Origin: Cynocephalus volans
Taxonomy: Eukaryota > Chordata > Mammalia > Dermoptera > Cynocephalidae
DNA: 64,000 nucleotides
Assembly: GCF_027409185.1 (NCBI RefSeq)
Contig: NC_084469.1
Span: forward strand, 38,175,793 to 38,239,792
Direction: 5' to 3'
This document shows, one piece after another, positions 13,651 to 27,370 of the stretch. The translations under genes and the position numbers were made by a program. Position 1 is the stretch's first letter; the number at the start of each line of letters is the position of its first letter. The notes below the pieces were generated by a model. That model was not told the DNA's origin, searched no databases, and saw only the letters and a program-made list of their open reading frames with translations.

Positions 13651-14299
13651 GGAGTGTCTTTATTGTCTCGAACTACTCTGTCATTTCTCCTGAGCTACCT
13701 TTGTAGAAGCTGAGAGAAAGCTGGAACTATATCTCGGTCCAGCAAATTTAAAATGTAGCCTAACCCATTCATAATTTCTTTAGATTTCAAGCAGTCTCTT
13801 TGGGATCATCGCTTGGTCTTTCAACTTCTTGTCCTTGTCCCTTTGCTCCTCTCCAAAGGGTGTCCTGGTGGCTGCGGGCTCACAGGACATCTGGATGGAG
13901 GAGGAAAAGCTCAGCCTCAGGCTGGATCTCAGGTCTGCATAAGGGTCACCCGCTGTGGCTTAGAAAACGTGGTCCTCTCACCAATGTCCTGCTGGTGTTC
14001 GATGCTGATGCCTGTGCCTGAAACCCTGTGGTCTTTTCTTTCTAGCTGTGCCCAGGGTCCATCACGGCTGCCTTGGCCTCCTCTTCACTTTTGCTGGTTC
14101 CACATTCCCCACTGTGTCTTTGCTACGTCTTCCATCTGGCCCCTGATCCAGGCTGTCCACCTCTCAGCCTCTGCACGGGGAGCAAAGGCAGCTCAGGGGA
14201 GCAGCTGGACCTACACACAGCCCAGCCCAAGTCCCTTTCTGACTACACAGGGATGCCTCACGTTGCATGTTGTTACAATATAACACAAATATTATAATT

Positions 14300-14372
14300 A
14301 CATATGTGTATATACTAGATATGTGGATGTATAGATAAGTAGATGATAGATCGGTAGATAAATAGGTAGACA
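14300..14372. repeat. GATA/TAGA-rich degenerate microsatellite
   Basis: Imperfect tagata and gata units, for example tagataagtagatgatagat, within otherwise AT-rich sequence. Confidence 0.75.
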
Positions 14373-17300
14373 TTAATCTGTTAGAAGCAGAAATAGGGTT
14401 GCATGTCTAATAGCCTCTAGTCTCTCTTCCCACCCTGTTTCTTCTTTTCTCTTTGTCTTCAACTAGCCCACAATCACTCAGATCAGAAAGAAAGAGGTTT
14501 CTTTAACTTCTTTTCTATTTATTCCGACCTCCTCTGCTTAAAGCTCCCTGAGCTTGCCGCTGGCCTCACCCTGGATGTGTTAAGTGGGAGCAGGAAATTC
14601 AGAACGTAATGTCGCTCCTTTCCTGACAATGCCTGGCTCTCAAACCTGCTGTTTACCTTACACAGCACACGATTTTGAAGGTCAGAAGCTCTCTCTTTGC
14701 TTCCCTTCCAAATCAGTCCTTTCACCTCCCTCTCCATCAAGCCAGCCCCCTCTCTTCCCCAGGTGGATTAATGCCTTGAGTCTTTGATGGAAAAAGTTTA
14801 TATACACAGGAGGACAAAAGACAAGAGCCCATGACTGTTTTTGCAAATTTCATCCCTCTTCCCCAGGAAAAGCAGAGCTCCCTTCCACCAGCACACAGGC
14901 AATCTACACCCTTTGGTCTATCCGCTGAGCCCTCTGGAACTCTTGGAGGCCAAGACACAAAGCCTTGAATAGGGTTGCCAAGGAAAACCTCACATATTTA
15001 GGGGTACAAGGAGGGGGCATCTGTGCTGCTGGCAGTGTATATTTCTTGATGTGGGTACTGTAAATAAAAAGTGTAAAAGAATATCCAGGACAGAAGTCTT
15101 CATCAAAGCAAACTGCCTCCTCAGGAGCAATGCTGTTTTCTGCCAGTGACTGTGGTTTGCTCCACCATGGCTTTGCCTGCCTGGCCCTGTTTTTCCCGGT
15201 CCCACCTGGACCTCAGACCTTGTCTTCCTTGTCAATGACTTCACTCCAGCTTAGATCCCTTTCTTGGATCCTTTAATTTTTTTCCTTGTTTTTTAGATCC
15301 CTTGCCCAGCTCCTTTGGCCCGGTCCAGCTTGGATTAATCAGGGAGGACCTCTGCATACCTTCCCCAGATCCAGCCTCTCTCTCCAGTTCTGATCACTCA
15401 GTTTTGACAAGAGCCACCTTGGCCCATCCATGTTCCAAGCACTGCCTGGAATTTTATCACCAATCTGCACTAAGTGACAGGGAAAGAGAACAGAAGGAGG
15501 GGAAGAGATGATGTGACTGTCAGCTGTGCTGTTTTGAATTAGACAGCCCTGAATGTGAGCATCTATTTTTTAATACACCTTTTATTTGGGAACGTAGACA
15601 AAAATCTCAAAACAGCAGTTGCCTCAGCATTTGCAAAGGACGTGGTATAGATGGCTTTGCCGTGTGCCTGGTAAAGGGACCTTTGGCTTCACCTGTAATG
15701 TTTTAAATTTTTAAAAGAAGAATGCACTTATATATTATTTGTAAAATTCTTTTAAAAAAACAGTAAGTAATAAGTATACTTGTCTAGAAACAAAAGGTAA
15801 AATCTTGAAAAATACAAATGGACAAAAGCCACAGAGTCTGTGTGCATAACACTACAGGTAAATATTGGTCTGTACACTAAAGATCATGCACTGTCTGGTA
15901 TTCTCTCTTCACTGACCTGCAAGCCATATCTTGCCATATCTTGTCCCTCTTGGAGCTCCTAGTATCAACTACAGACACTGGTAGGTATCTGGCTCTCACC
16001 AGCTGTTTGTGGAGCCAAAGGTGAAGGAAACCATTGGACTTTTCTAAGGGTAGCAGAGGAGAGACTGAGGAAGGAATGGCTGAACTGAAGTAACAACTGA
16101 GGGAGGGACTCTGCCTGCAGTGCCTGTTGATTCTGGAAAGGAACAGCAAGGTGGGGGCGAGAGTTCTGCTCATTTTTTACCCCTGTGCTCTACTTAAGCT
16201 GGCCCTGTGCATGATTGCAGGGAATTACTCATCCAGAAAGAGTCTTCTTCAAAGTCTCTGCACAGGATGCAAAGGCAAATCACTGCCAGTTGTGGAGGAA
16301 ACATGTTCCCGCAGCCATGAAGTCCCAGCTCATAGATGTGCCATGCTCTGACAATCTGCGTGTGCACTATAGATTGCTCCAAAGTGTACCCAGATTGGGG
16401 GTGGGGCGGTCACCCGCTCCCTTTAAACTGCGGTTCCTCTCCGTTTGCTGTCGCAATTGCCAACCCAAGTCTTCCTGCATTAATTTGGCTCGGAAAGTGA
16501 GAAAATGACACTGGCATGAATTAAAAATAATATGGCACCCGAGACAGCTGGAGCACACGTCTTCCCTTAGGATCTTCTGTATTCCTTTCTTTTCAGCTTA
16601 CTGATGGCACTCTGTAGGAGCCAGCGAGGGGAAATGTGATGTTCAGCAGAAACATAAAACAAAGGGGAGAGAAATTAAAGAAGGGCTTCATATGTGATGA
16701 AGAACTTCAATCTGAAAGGTGTCTGTCTGTAAGGCAGATTTTGAAGGAACTAAAAAGACTAAAGAATCAGAGAGAAATAATTGGGTTCCTAAGGTTAGGG
16801 TGACAATGAAGGGATTAGAAGAAAGTGATATGAATAGCATATTTTAAAAAATAAGAAGAAGTAATACCATTCTCCTATGAAAGGAACCAGGGCTCCTTGG
16901 AGAAAGGCTGAGTCTGGGGCTGGGCAGGAAATATAGAAGAGCCTCAAAGGTCTTACAGTACTGGAAGGGAAGGAAGTGCTAAAAAAAAAACCCAACCCCC
17001 CAAAAAAACCCCAAATGGAATATGTTAAACGACAAAAGAGCCAACTGACAGAGCTCCAAATGGACAAAGCTGGCACAATTTGAGCAAGAAAATGAATAAT
17101 GGAGCATTGAATTGTAGTCCAAAGTATAACTGTCTGTAAGCCCCTGCTGATAGAAATAAATGATTGAATATGTACATAAACAGGGGAGAAGAAATGAATA
17201 TTCTGTACAGAGTAATTCCAAATGATTCATGGACATATTCCCCCTTTCAAGAAGGTGAAGCCTAGTCCACTTCCCTATGTGTGGGTTGCACAGAGTAACT

Positions 17301-17389
17301 TCCTTGCACAGAGTCAGTATGAAAGGGAGGAAAAAAGACAACTTCACAGTGGAGAAATCTGACAAACACTACCTCACCAGGAGAGATCA
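14373..17389. other. Intergenic, no gene; possible conserved element near 16390-16560
   Basis: Mostly unique sequence with an A/C-rich run at 16981-17015. The segment at 16390-16560 has scattered CpGs, ATTA sites and an E-box (CAGCTG), a composition often seen in conserved regulatory DNA (inference). Confidence 0.4.
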
Positions 17390-17770
17390 AGGTTAACAGC
17401 ATTATGGATAAATCCTGTTAATAGCATGTGCTCTTGATATAAAGGGCATTTCACCTCCGTGGTCTTCCTCCCCAAAACTCATAATCCAGCCTAACTATTA
17501 GAAAAAGAATCAGAGAAACCTAAATTGAAGGGCATTCTATAAAATACCTGACCAGCACTCCTCCAATAGGTCAAGGTCATCAAAACCAGGGAAAGTGTGA
17601 GAAACCATCACAGTCTAGAGGAGCCTAAGGAGACACGATGACTAAATAAAATGTGATGTCCTAGATGGCATCCTGGAGCAGAAAAAGGACGTTAGGGAAA
17701 AACTAAAGAAATCAGAATAAAGTATGGACTTTAGTTAATAATGATGTATCAGTATTATTGCTTGTAACCA
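17390..17770 (+). mobile_element. L1 3' end fragment (L1M type)
   Basis: The phrases accagcactcctccaa, gtcaaggtcatcaaaa, gaggagcctaaggagaca and tatggactttagttaataatgatgtatcag match the 3' end of an old mammalian L1 in sense orientation. Confidence 0.85.
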
Positions 17771-19389
17771 TAAATGTCAACTGCAATATGGAACTGGGTC
17801 CAGATTGAAAAGGAAACCCTTAAACCTGCCCTTACAGAGCCCAGAACTTCACACCCACCTCAATAGCCACACCTACATTATAAAAAATTATAATGATCAC
17901 AGCTGTACTTTTAAAATTTAATGCTGTTCTAAATGCCTATAATTGCAGGTAGCCTCCTTTAGAAATGAAAGCAATATTTTCAGCTATCCAAGTTATTTGT
18001 TCTAGCCTTGTTGACAGTAGGATGACTTAGCCAAAAAAGGAAAGAAGCAAATTTGGGGAAGGATCCATGAAGTTGACATATGTATTATTCAAAATTAAAC
18101 AGTTTTCAGAAACCCATGTTTCCCATGTGCATCCTACAAAACATGGTTTTCTTTTCTTGAAATCCATAAGGTGAAGTTTTCCTCTTAATGTTGAATTAAT
18201 ACAGTTATTTTCATTTAATACAGTTATTTTCATTTAATTATGCATGCTTTTAAGCGGACTGTCTAATAACTTTAGTTCTTATCAGTTAGAAGCTTCTTTC
18301 TGTTTCACATCTTGTCTCTGACTTGTTTCCTAATCAAAATCACAGCTTCTAAATTAAGTGAGGAAAGGATTTTGTTTTCTCAGACCCATTTAATGCGTGA
18401 GCAAATCAGAAGCCAGCTAGAAAGGCTGCCACCTCTTTATTTGTTGTGTTAACCAATTAAAAGGTGTTACTCTTTTGGTAATAAAGTGTGACCTTGTTCC
18501 TCTGAATTCTTACTCTGGCCTCTTTCGATCTGGTTCATTGTTTAATTTGTCAGCTGGGATCAAACTGGACTTAGATTCCAAAACCATCTGGGCTCCACTT
18601 AGGTCAAAGCCCTTCCCTGTTGGAGGAAAGATATTGAACTGTTCCTTCCTTTCCTCAGAGCTGCTGTCACTGGAGCTGGTAACAAAGTCTATGCCACACA
18701 GAGCTAATTGCAGGAACCTCTCGGAACAGTTGTTCTGCACCAGGCAGCTGTTCACACAAGAGCTGTACCCTCAGTGATACTTACAAGCCAAAAGGGACTG
18801 TAGCAACCAGATAGAAATAGTGAAGCAAAAATTTTATAATTGCATTTGTCCAAATACCCACATATTGTCCAAATATCCAATTTAATAAATTGGATAACTG
18901 CCACAATGCTTCTGTCCCCTTTGCACTTGCACATAAAGCCAATGAGTAATTGGGTAAAATTTTAACATTATAGACGATGTGTCCTGTGCTTCTACAACAG
19001 CACATCCCTTGCTGCCAGAACTGGTTTGGTTTGACTTTTGATCCAGCCCTTCTGTCTGTATGTAATTGAGAAACTTGGCAGAATAAGAAAAACTAACACT
19101 AGTATTGAACTTTTGAGTTTCCATAATGCTTTAACATGCATGATCTCATTTGATCTTCACAACCCAGTGTTGTATGAAAGATCAATATCACCTTCACTAT
19201 TTCACAACAAGGTAAACTGAGCCATAGGGTGTCATGGGCTAGTCACTGAATGAGTAAAAAGTAGCTGCAGGACTGGAATTGAGGTTGTCTGAATTTAATT
19301 CTTAGGGTTTTCATCCTATATGAATGTTTGTATTTTTTCTTTCGAGCTCTGAATTTATTTGATTGTCTGATGAAATGTCTTCTAGAAAT

Positions 19390-19391
<2 letters not shown>
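17771..19391. other. Intergenic, no gene seen
   Basis: AT-rich. A short direct duplication, atacagttattttcattta, occurs at about 18198-18240. Nothing coding was found. Confidence 0.45.

Positions 19392-19441
<50 letters not shown>
19392..19441. repeat. (CA)n microsatellite, about 25 uninterrupted units
   Basis: A pure CA array of 50 bp, the longest perfect dinucleotide run in the window. Confidence 0.97.
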
Positions 19442-19443
<2 letters not shown>

Positions 19444-22400
19444 TTTGCTCATAATTTCAAGAGGTTTGCCACCAGGCCCAGGATAAGAGCCACTGTCCTA
19501 TACTTTGTAAGGAGTAAGAAATAAGGAAATACTGAGATGGGACATTGAGCACTTAGAAGATGAGAATTAAAATCAAGTTCCTGTGTTCCTTTGCCAAGTT
19601 TTCTATCTTCTCCTGGAATATATTCTCTCTCAGTGTGAATGACATATCCTGAAATTAAATGTGTTTTAAAATGCCCTGGGGGATAAATGAAAAAATGGGA
19701 GTATGCGGATGAAAAACAAAAAAAAAAACCAAAAACCAAAAATCCCTGAGAAGATATCAAACCACAAGAACGGGAGGGAGGGGGCAATGAAGGGGAATGT
19801 AGATCATGGTCAATGAGACATTTCCAGTCACAGTAGTTGTGGAGCCAACACATTGTGCGTAGTGAAGAAATCTGCTCAGGCGTGGGCAGGGAACCTAAAG
19901 AGGGGTCTGGGATGGACACGATGTGGGAGAATTCAGTATGACCAACCAAAGAGGCAAACAGAGGCTGGGCAGGCACAGAGACTCCTCACACATGGTGGTG
20001 GCTTTGTCCCACGCTTCAGTTGCATCTCTAGCTGTTTCTACCTGCAGCCCTGGAGAACCCCTGCTTTGAAATAAATGTCTGCTCGTGCTGAAAGCCTGTG
20101 AGCCATTTCTTGGGCCTGGTCTCTGTCACCGTGACTGGACCCCACTGGGTCCAATGCCTTGCCCTGCCTGTCAGTTCTCATGGACGTCCTTATTCCCAAC
20201 TGCTAGACAGACATTGACTTATCACTGCTCCTGCTCAGAGGTCTTCCAGTCTTCTGGGTTTAATTCACTGTCCTACCTTGAGCGCCTTCTCCGGTGTGAC
20301 CTGTCTGGGCCGACTGCTTGTTCCATGTGGATCCTCTGCTTTATTCTGCACGTGTGAGTTCACTGAGTTTGTGCCCACTCTGAATGGCCAGAGTACAACT
20401 CCCATGTTGTAAGTCTCAAGATTATCCCTGTCCCAGTTTCTGTCTTTGATCTGTGACTGTCCACAGCCCTGTCACTGCCTCCATCACCACACTAATTCCA
20501 CCATGACTTTGTCCTTCAGCTCCTGGTGTTCACTTGCCAGTAGGTGATTCCTCCTGGTAGAGAATTTGGAGGGAGTTCATCTCCTCTCTCCAAGACTGAA
20601 AAGCTAGGAGATGGAGTTGGGTTGGAAGCTGGGAATGAGCAAGAGTGTTAAATGAGCAGGCACCATCAGGTGCTGAGCTAGGATTTGCAAATTAAATTAG
20701 AAGACTAGACCCTCAAGCAAAGATTCTTGGGTTCTCCAGAAATCCCCCTGCCAAGCACCTTTATGCTGATCCTCCCTCCCTTAATTGGTACCTGGCTCCT
20801 GCAGGCCCTACCTCAGCACTGCTCATGATGTTATTCTCATGATGTTATTCAATGTCTTGATCAAGGCACAGGATATCAGCATTCACGTCTGTCCTCTGAA
20901 GTAATTCCAGCATCCAATTAGTGCTTTTGAAATTTGATGGTAGTAAATAATAACAAAATTGGTCTTTTTCAGCCCAGTTACTCCAGTTATTTTAATGATA
21001 GTATTTATCTATTCAGTAATGCACCCTTAGCTTGGCACTCAGCTGACAGGTGGTCTATTGAGATAGTGTCTACCTCCTGACACAGAATCAAGAATTGCTG
21101 TTGATTCATTTGACTGTATTAATGACCAATTTGTGTCCAGTCAATTGAATGAGATCGGTAGGTTAGATTTAATTAGTCAACTCATTTTTTCCCTTTAAGG
21201 GACAAATAAAGAGCCACATTTTTTTCTTTTAAATCACATGTACCTATTCTATAAGACACCACTGCTTATGGTGTGTTTTAACTTCATGGAAATAAGAAAC
21301 AGAATTCAAGGTGACCTGAATGACGATAGATGCAAAAGGCAGAATCTAAAGGTAGGACAAAGAGTTTATGCTCTTACGGAACACTGGTTGATACAAACTA
21401 TAAGCCGAGAAAATATCACATCTACATGTAATGCATTCACAACCAGCCTCCTATTTTTAAAGGGAAATATACTTTTGTAGGTTAAGTCATGGTGGTTTTG
21501 AATAAAATATCAATAAATGCCAACCAAAGAGAAAATGTGATAGTGATGCACAGAATCTGCACCTGAATATCTGGGAGTGGCTATGTGGCGATTATCTTTG
21601 GCATTCAATCTGCATGCTCTTCATTAGCACTTTTCTCAGGAAGAGCTAACCCCAGGGTACATTCGTCTTGCTGTAAATCGATGGCGTCTTTCAGTAAAAA
21701 GCACATAATAACCAATGATATGGGTGCCCCTTTGCAGTCTCACCCCCTTCATTTCATAAATGTTTCAGTTTGGGGCAATAAAGCTGCACAGTCAGAGCAG
21801 AATTCTAAAACCATGTCTACACAAAGTAATACAACTGTGCTTGAACCATTTTCACCGTTGCCTCTCACTGAGCTGTTAGGCAAATAGATTTATTCCTTGC
21901 GCTAATTTCAACTGTAGCTAATGCCTGCTGGCTATTTGGAGCTTTGTGTGTGGAAGGGCTTTCTGAGGCTTGGACTGGTCTCAGCAAGAAAGGCTTTCAT
22001 AATTGATTAGTGATGTCTGCCATGGGTGCAGGAGCAGGGAGTTATGGTATGCTGCACTGTTCTTGCCACAGGAGTGACTGCACTGCTACGTACAGAAATC
22101 ACATTCCATAGGCCCAGCAAAATGTGTCAGTTGAAAATGGTTCAGAACAAGCTCACCAGGAAACACACAACTGAAATTAGATGGTTGTGACCCTACACGT
22201 GTTTGGGGATATAGAACAGCTTTATCTATGTTAGGAGGGAAAAAATAAACCAAAAATTTCAATCATTTGATGCTATAATCTCACCTTACTCTTAAGATAA
22301 CCAGATCAACTCTAACCAGCAGCGTTCTGAATTTTGAATTTAAAAATATAAAAGTGCACACACACTCAACTATCATTGTTCTTAATGTTGCATCAAATGT

Positions 22401-23282
22401 GAAGAAAACCCCATTTGATAATTCTTGATGATCACAATGGGAAAGCAGCCCCTAAAGGAGGGATATTTCTCAACCATCTGCTGGGTCACTGAGTTAACAA
22501 GTGGCTTACACACTAGACCCTTCAATTATGTGTCCAGAATGCCTCCTGGGGTGGTTTGAATCTGTGAAGGCATCCTCCCGCGAGTGTAGCCCTTGACATA
22601 TGGAGAGAATCCTCATCTCATCCTACGGAGCTACTGGACATTCAGTGCAGAAGCAAAAACATTTCTGAAGTGCTCTCGAAGGGATACTTCTTCCTTCCAA
22701 TCTCTGGTGTGTGGTAGAGGGAAGATAGCTCCATGAGGCCCTACGCAGGACTCCAGACTACAAATGAGAAAGCATAATATATTTACGTTTGTATTTCTGG
22801 ATCCACACAATGACTAGCACATAGTGGGGGTTGTTAAGTATTTATTGAATGACTGATTGACAGAATTAATAAAGAATGAATAAATGAATGCAGAGATGAG
22901 TGAATCCTAGGCCAGGTGAGTCATAGAGATAATGTGAGGTCATTCTTGCCCTCAGTGTCTGCCTGGCTAGATACAGGCTTGGAAGGAAGACTCCAGAGGA
23001 TGTGAATCCTTGTGCTGCCATCCAATTCTGAAATGCCACAATTCCAAAGTTCTAATTATGCATGACACAAACTGCTTGCAACTCTATTGCTAGGTGGGGA
23101 GTGCCAGGGAAGGCATTCCCTTTCCTGTGCTTTCTGTTTGTAATTTCTCTCATCTCGCTGGAGCAATCACGTTGATTCTTGGAAAGGGCATGGACAAGAA
23201 GAATCATTTCCAAGAAGCCCTAAGTTGGCATGTAAGCCTAATAATGTTTGGTATAGATCACGCCACCACTCCACTCAGCAAG
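19442..23282. other. Intergenic, no gene; unique-rich block
   Basis: Few recognisable repeats, apart from a short L2/MIR-like 3' end near 22795-22890 (cacatagtgggggttgttaagtatttattgaatg). The part at 20930-22020 is AT-rich, repeat-poor and contains homeodomain-like ATTA sites. The open frames here are accidental. Confidence 0.4.
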
Positions 23283-23705
23283 TGTTATGGATTGAATTGT
23301 GTCCCCACACACCCCTCAAAAAATCATATCTTAAAGTCCTAACCCCTAGCACCCCAGAATGTGACCTTGTTTAAAGACAGTGTGTTTACAGTGGTAATCA
23401 AGTTAAAATGAAGTCATTTAGGGTGGGCTCTAATCCAGTGTGACTACATTCTCATAAAAGGGGGGGAATTTGCAGACAGATACATGCACAGGGAATACAC
23501 CACGTGAACATGAAGCCAGCCATGTATAAGCCAAGGAGAGAGGCCTGGAATAGATCTTTCACTCACAGCCCTCAGTTGGAACCAACCTTGCCAGAACCTT
23601 GATTTTAGATTTCTAGTTTCCAGACCCACAAGACAATACAATTCTATTGTTTAAGCCTCCCAGTTTGTAGTACTTTGTTATAGCAGCTCAAGCAAACTAA
23701 TACAG
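23283..23705 (+). mobile_element. MLT1-type MaLR LTR, near full length
   Basis: It starts TGTTATGGATTGAATTGTG and runs through cctaacccctagcacc, agaatgtgaccttg, gggctctaatccag, ctcataaaag, caaccttgccagaaccttgat and ttgttatagcagc to ctaatacagca, the full order of an MLT1 LTR. It appears to be solitary, as no internal region was recognised. Confidence 0.88.
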
Positions 23706-24084
23706 CAGCTAACCAGAAATAGCCTCAGGCATCTTTGCAGCCAGAAGTTTTCTCCTAGTACCCTTCTGTTTAGACATAACGTGGTTTGTTTTATTTTACT
23801 TCATTTTATTTTTTGAGTTTTGTGCAAATGTTGGGGCTTTGCATATTTTTAATTAACATTTTCCTCTCACATGGTTTACCTCAATTTATAATAATCTACA
23901 TAAGTTGAAACAGAACATCCTTACCAACTTATTTAAGTCAAATATTAATGAAAGGTCTCATCCTTACTTGTATCAGCAAAAACTGGCAGCCCTCAGCCAT
24001 TGCCCAGCAAAGATAAGCATAGCTGGGTTTCCTGTAGCCAGTCTCCTGGGCTCCTGTTGGCACAGCCACTCTGCTTGTCTCAGC
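23706..24084. other. Intergenic spacer, no gene seen
   Basis: AT-rich with T-rich runs. No recognised element. Confidence 0.4.
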
Positions 24085-24552
24085 TGTCTATTGTGTGGTA
24101 ACAAATCACCACAACACATAGTGGCTTAAAACACTGCACACAGCAATGATCTATTACTTCTCATGGTTCTATGGGTTGGCTGGGGCTCAGCAGTTGGTTC
24201 TTCTGCTCACTTGGGCCCAATTTCATGCTATATCCACTTGGGAGCTTGGCTGGGAATGAAATGCTCAAAGTGGTGTCTCATCTTCCGGGATCTCTTTTCA
24301 TGTTGCCTACCATCATTCAGCATTCTAGATAACCCACATTTCTTACAGGGGGCTAGATCCCAAGAATGTAGAAGTGGAAGTCACCAGACCCCTTAAGGAG
24401 TAGGGCTGCAGCTGTCACAGAATTGATTCTGCAACTTTCTATTGATCAAAGCAAGTCACAAGGCCAGCCTTGATTCAAAGGGAGACAAACAGATTCCACC
24501 TCTTGTTGGGGGGAGTGGGCCAAAGCATGTAGCCATCACTAATCTACCACAA
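24085..24552. mobile_element. Old dispersed repeat, class uncertain
   Basis: The order gtggtaacaaatcaccacaac, tagtggcttaaaac, tctcatggttctatgggttggctgggg, and finally caagtcacaaggccagcc and ccacctcttg is that of a common mammalian interspersed repeat. I recognise the pattern but cannot name the family with confidence. Confidence 0.6.
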
Positions 24553-26309
24553 GGAAGCTGCTTGTTGCCCTGGCCTGTGCCCCCACCCTTCTTAAAGCTG
24601 CTTTTCCCATGACTTACAGCTGAATGCATCTACATGATCTGCCTGAGACAGAAAGTACAGCAGTAGTTTCAGCTACCTTACTCTCAATCTGCAAAATATA
24701 TTTGAAAGTTAGTATGGCTCTGGCCCTGCATTGCTCCTCAAGTCTCCTTTGTGGTCAGTCACATAAAGGAGCAAACAGAAAAGTGAAGCTCTTCCTGCCC
24801 CTCCCCCACATTGACTCAGCTGGCTACATCTTTTGACTAGAGCTGCTGTCTAGGTCCCTGATCTCAGCTCCCCAACATCATGCTGCCAACACCCTACGTC
24901 AGCACCACAACTGGGGCTGTGCTCTGACCATGCTTAGTGGCAGAGTACAACTGTGGGTCCCTAACTAATGCACTGTGTTGGTTCTGTTGATAATTGCCAA
25001 GATACCCAAATCTTGTCTGTCTCTTAGAATTCTGTCAGTAGGAATGGATACCATGTTTCTGACAATTTCCAAAACTGTGGTTGAGATGGATGTGCTCCTT
25101 GGACACTGTCTGGTAAGCTTGACTGTACCTCTGTAGCAATCTTCATTCCCCCCCAACCTTGTCACATCCTGGTGTGGGTTTTCATGCTAAGAATGAACTC
25201 ACCAATATCTGCACCTTCTCCCAGCTGCTTCTAGTCACCTAGAGGTCCTCAGCCTAAATCCTATGTTTAGAGGCATGTCAGCTACGAATGTCACATCTCC
25301 CACATGTTGGTCTGTCCTGCTCTTTCCTCTCTGCCCCCAGCCCTCACCTGCTATTAAACAGAGCAGGGGACATGTGGAATCATTCAGAGGAGGGTGAAAC
25401 CACTTCTTCCATTTTAAGCACTTATCATGTTGTCCAACTGTGAGGTTGATTAAATCAGTTAGGGCCCTTTTGGTTGCACATAGAAAATCCACTGATTAGG
25501 AACTTAATTACAGTAAGAATATATCAGCACAGGGAACATAAATGGACAGGTGTAGGCAGCTAGACCCAAGGTTCAAGTGGTGCTAGCAGACCTGCACTTC
25601 TCTCCATCTCTTGACTCAGCTTAGTACCAGGCAGGATCCTTTCTTGGGCTTCCTGTGGGATCCCAACAGCCCTGGGCTTCCATGCACAGGGCAAGGTAGC
25701 TGCCACAGTGTCATTATTACCTCTTCCCAGGAAAAAGAGTGAGCATCCTTCTCAGTCCTGTTGACACGGGTGCTATGGTTCCTCTGACTGCATGGGCTTC
25801 TGTCACTGGTTTGCTCTGCATAAGGGTTGTTAGACTTAAATCTAAGTCATATTGAACCCCATGCAAACCTCATGGAATGGGAGTGGTAGAAGGTAAATCT
25901 ACTAATAAAGATCAGGGACTGTGACTAGAAGAAAGGGGAAAGAAAGTAGGGAGGCAAGGAATAATGTTTATTACATTGAGAGAAATAGAATATTGGATGG
26001 CAAATTCCCCAAATGCTTTAAAGCCTGGAGTAGTGGCCTCAAATTTGTAAAATACACTAAAATGTCTATGAAGTATTTCACATGGATGCAAAAAGTCATC
26101 CTAATGTGAAAAACACTCTAGTCAACTATAAGCTCAGTACGAACCAATAAATCGATTCACCTATCAGCAACATTAAAAAAGCTCATGTACTCTAATTTTC
26201 TATTAGAACTATTTAAGATTGGAATTGGTGCCCTTAGGAGATAGTTTTTAACTTGTCACTAAATATGACAAAGCAAAAGCCATATAGGGATGCCACTAAA
26301 GGAATTTGG
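24553..26309. other. Intergenic, no gene seen
   Basis: The part at about 25430-25830 (tggttgcacatagaaaatcc...taggaacttaattacag...tctctccatctcttgactc) also looks like a diverged dispersed repeat of unassigned class. Nothing coding was found. Confidence 0.35.
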
Positions 26310-27165
26310 GGCTCCTAGACTCATTCATTCATTCACTTATTCTTTCAACATATATTTACCAAATGCCTATGGTATAGGCTCAGATCTCTCGAAGCAGACA
26401 CTGAGAAAAAATTTGGCATGCAGGCTATTTTTTAGGGATCAACACCAGTGGAAATGGGGGAGGAAGTAGGATTGGGCGTATGTGATACAGGCCCAACGAA
26501 GCCTTGGCCCTGGGGAGCTCTGGAACTTTAGAGAAGATGTGTGCCACCAGAGTCCTTGCATTGGGAGGAAATGGTGGGGCCTTGACACCCTCAACTTGAT
26601 TAGTCTTCGGATGTGGGCCCCCTAGGGAAGGAAGGCTATAATTCCAGGGGAGGTGGCTCTCTGAAGCTGAGGGGGACCCCAAGGAGCTGACAGCTGGAGA
26701 TGAGTCCTTCCATGACCACCACAGCCTACTGTGCGCCAAGCACCATTCTAGGCATTGAGAAGACAGCAGTCACCAAAACAGAAAACAAAAGTCAAGCAAG
26801 AGCAGGCATTCTAGAGGAAGGTGAGGACAGAATGTTTTAAAAACCTAAATGAATGTAAATCAGTTTGTAATAAATGTCATGACGGAAAATGCATCGTGAT
26901 GGAGTGGAGGAAGAAAGGCTGGGTACAGGTAGCATGGCTGTGCTGCATACATCAACAAGGCTTAAGCAGAGACCTAGCAAGGCATGAGGAAGAACCCTGC
27001 TATATATGGGGGAACAGGTTCCAGCAGAGAGCACAGAATATACAAGGGCTTTGAGGAACAGCAAGGACACCAGTGAAGCTCAGGAAAGGAGTAAGGGGAC
27101 AGTGGTAGGGAAGAGCTTAGAAGGATGGCAGGGGACCAGATCATGCCAACCACGCAGCCAAATTC
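26310..27165 (+). mobile_element. L2 LINE, interrupted
   Basis: The first part (cattcattcattcacttattctttcaacatatatttacc) leads to about 26385. The element resumes near 26722 with actgtgcgccaagcaccattctaggcattgag and continues through ctagaggaaggtgaggaca, gttccagcagagagcacag and accagatcatgcc. About 330 bp between the two parts is foreign to L2. Confidence 0.7.
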
Positions 27166-27194
27166 ATATTTGGGGGCCTGGGGAAAGACTCATA

Positions 27195-27330
27195 GTGGGA
27201 AGAGACAGTAGAGACAGCTTCTTAGAGACACTACCTCTGCTTAGTTCCCAATTTTATAGAGGAGAAAACTGAATCCCAAGGAAGAGATACGATTAGCACA
27301 AAGTTGTAGAGCTGGGTAGAAATCCTAGAG
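27195..27330 (-). mobile_element. MIR fragment (antisense)
   Basis: The phrases cccaattttatagaggagaaaactgaatccc and gttgtagagctgggtagaaatcc are the complement of the MIR core. Confidence 0.65.
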
Positions 27331-27370
27331 TGATTCAGAATTGAGACGGGCAATACATAATGTGTCTACC

